Shown here piece by piece: positions 63,219 through 64,000 of a stretch of DNA of 64,000 nucleotides; position 1 is the first letter of the stretch; every line of letters begins with the position of its first letter. This stretch comes from an uncultured Candidatus Neoarthromitus sp. Its GTDB lineage: Bacteria; Bacillota; Clostridia; Clostridiales; Clostridiaceae. The notes under the pieces are model-generated. The model was not told where the DNA came from and ran no database searches. It saw nothing but the letters and a program-made list of their open reading frames with translations. Location of the stretch: NCBI GenBank assembly GCA_937890765.1, contig CALADQ010000007.1, positions 93,958-157,957 of the forward strand. The letters are read 5' to 3'. The position numbers were made by a program, and so were the translations under genes.

Positions 63219-63303
63219 GTTATCACCACATTTTCAAAATTACTATGTAAAAGGATAACATACTGCATAACTAAAGTAAATTTAAAAAATTTTTATGAAA
63301 AAA

Positions 63304-63309
63304 TATAAT
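63304..63309 (+). promoter_or_regulatory. -10 box before the exported protein at 63371
   Basis: TATAAT (63304-63309) with TTTAAA (63281-63286) 17 nt upstream as a weak -35 box. Confidence 0.4.
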
Positions 63310-63370
63310 ATATTTACTTAAAGCTACGATAAATTAAAAAACTAGTTTTAATTTATAGGGAGATTTTGTT

Positions 63371-63922
63371 ATGAATATAAAAAGTATAAAGAACATTACA
63401 GGCATGATTAGCAAAAAAAGATTTATAAGTGGTCTTTTATTAATTGGTGGAGTTGCTGCTGGAATTCTTGGAGCTAATATGGTAGCTAAAGCTAGCGAAG
63501 CAGTTGTTACTAGTAATCAAAACAGAACGCGTTCAAATGATTTTTCTGCACAGTTAGCTGAAGTTGTGGTTCCATTAAGTAGCATAGAATCCGAAGATGA
63601 GCTTATAAATTTAGTTTTAGAAAGTGGAACTCAAGTTTTACTCGATGATTCTACAGGTAAAATGTATTTATGTTACGTAAATGAAGATTCTCAAGTTGAA
63701 ATTGGAGAAATTGATGCAGATTCATTAAAAGAACTTTTACAACAAGAAATTGACAATATGGATGTTGAGCAAGAAGATTTTGCTTTGTATGGTTCAAGCG
63801 ATTCATATATACCTAGAGAATACTTAAGAGGTGGTTCTTCTCAAGGAAGAAAAAGATTGAAAAGCGAAGAAGGAAGACAAGCTATAGAAAATGCTAGAAA
63901 ATTTAAACAATCTCAAAGATAA
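63371..63922 (+). CDS. Hypothetical exported or membrane-anchored acidic protein
   Basis: 183 residues. A basic N-terminus is followed by a Gly/Leu-rich hydrophobic stretch (FISGLLLIGGVAAGILGANM) and AKASEA, a plausible signal peptidase site. The mature part is acidic at residues 75-145 and ends in a basic, Gly/Arg/Ser-rich tail (about 150-183: GGSSQGRKRLKSEEG). I do not recognise a family. ATAGGGAGATTTTGTT precedes the ATG. Monocistronic with a terminator. Confidence 0.6.
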   Translation: MNIKSIKNITGMISKKRFISGLLLIGGVAAGILGANMVAKASEAVVTSNQNRTRSNDFSAQLAEVVVPLSSIESEDELINLVLESGTQVLLDDSTGKMYLCYVNEDSQVEIGEIDADSLKELLQQEIDNMDVEQEDFALYGSSDSYIPREYLRGGSSQGRKRLKSEEGRQAIENARKFKQSQR

Positions 63923-63945
63923 TTGTACTTTTTAAAGTTTAAATT

Positions 63946-63982
63946 AAGACTTTCTCATTTGAGGAAGTCTTTTTGTTTTGTA
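63946..63982 (+). terminator. Terminator after the gene at 63371
   Basis: An 11-bp stem AAGACTTTCTC (63946-63956) / GAGGAAGTCTT (63961-63971) with one G-T pair, followed by TTTGTTTTG. Confidence 0.9.
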
Positions 63983-63985
63983 ATG

Positions 63986-63994
63986 TGGTAAAAT
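63986..63994 (+). promoter_or_regulatory. Extended -10 promoter at the right edge
   Basis: TG-G-TAAAAT (63986-63994), same form as the other extended -10 boxes here; the gene it serves lies beyond the window. Confidence 0.5.
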
Positions 63995-64000
63995 TTATTT

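Overview
The window is very AT-rich DNA, densely packed with genes, from an endospore-forming member of the Clostridia (Firmicutes). Spore formation is supported by an alpha/beta-type small acid-soluble spore protein (25625-25885), a CotS-family coat kinase with two kinase-dead relatives (32466-35277), a YtxC-like protein beside infC (8770-9666) and a soluble orphan histidine kinase of the sporulation-kinase kind (38376-40043). The DAP/lysine block (asd-dapA-dapB), MEP isoprenoid genes (dxs-dxr), a D-lactate dehydrogenase and few other biosynthetic genes suggest a fermentative, host- or gut-associated lineage. Segmented filamentous bacteria (Candidatus Arthromitus) or a close Clostridiaceae relative would fit, but this is inference; no rRNA is present to settle it.

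Layout. 1-1475: the end of a type VII secretion (ESX-like) locus, with the C-terminal ATPase part of EssC followed by a YukD/EsaB ubiquitin-like protein. 1573-8539: secreted or unknown proteins, a cytidylate-kinase-like protein, a phosphodiester glycosidase, a hemerythrin/RIC-type di-iron protein and an M23 murein hydrolase. 8770-18452: ytxC, the infC-rpmI-rplT operon with its own promoter and attenuator leader, then ktrB-ktrA, a SpoU methyltransferase, pheS-pheT and a D-lactate dehydrogenase. 18658-22733: a small DUF4214 surface protein, a lipoprotein, a CPBP-like membrane protein, an orphan holin and a small secreted protein. 22781-29087: mostly minus-strand dapB, dapA, asd, dxr, dxs, enclosing a plus-strand SASP gene and tRNA-Phe. 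29355-36198: a secreted M16C metallopeptidase, the coat-kinase cluster and a methyltransferase. 36260-43983: recJ, a histidine kinase, murG, a TPR membrane protein and hypotheticals. 44105-54830: two giant tandem secreted paralogues (1528 and 2043 residues) built of fibronectin-III-like modules with DUF4214 C-termini. 54951-63922: zapA, a CDF-like transporter, a MATE exporter, a GT51 glycosyltransferase, an orphan solute-binding lipoprotein next to a NanE-like protein that seems to have lost its catalytic residues, a YitT protein, an RpiR regulator and hypotheticals.

Functional themes are the cell envelope (M23 hydrolase, MurG, GT51 transglycosylase, DAP synthesis, giant surface proteins), sporulation, and translation (IF3, L35, L20, PheST, tRNA-Phe). 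The most unusual sequence-level feature is that, besides infC (ATA start), three other genes have strong Shine-Dalgarno sequences followed only by ATT or ATA as possible starts: the GT51 glycosyltransferase, the SASP and the phosphodiester glycosidase. Such starts are discriminated against by IF3, so a small IF3-responsive set of genes is a testable hypothesis. No CRISPR array, insertion sequence, integrase or complete prophage was seen, and no gene-free stretch exceeds about 300 bases.
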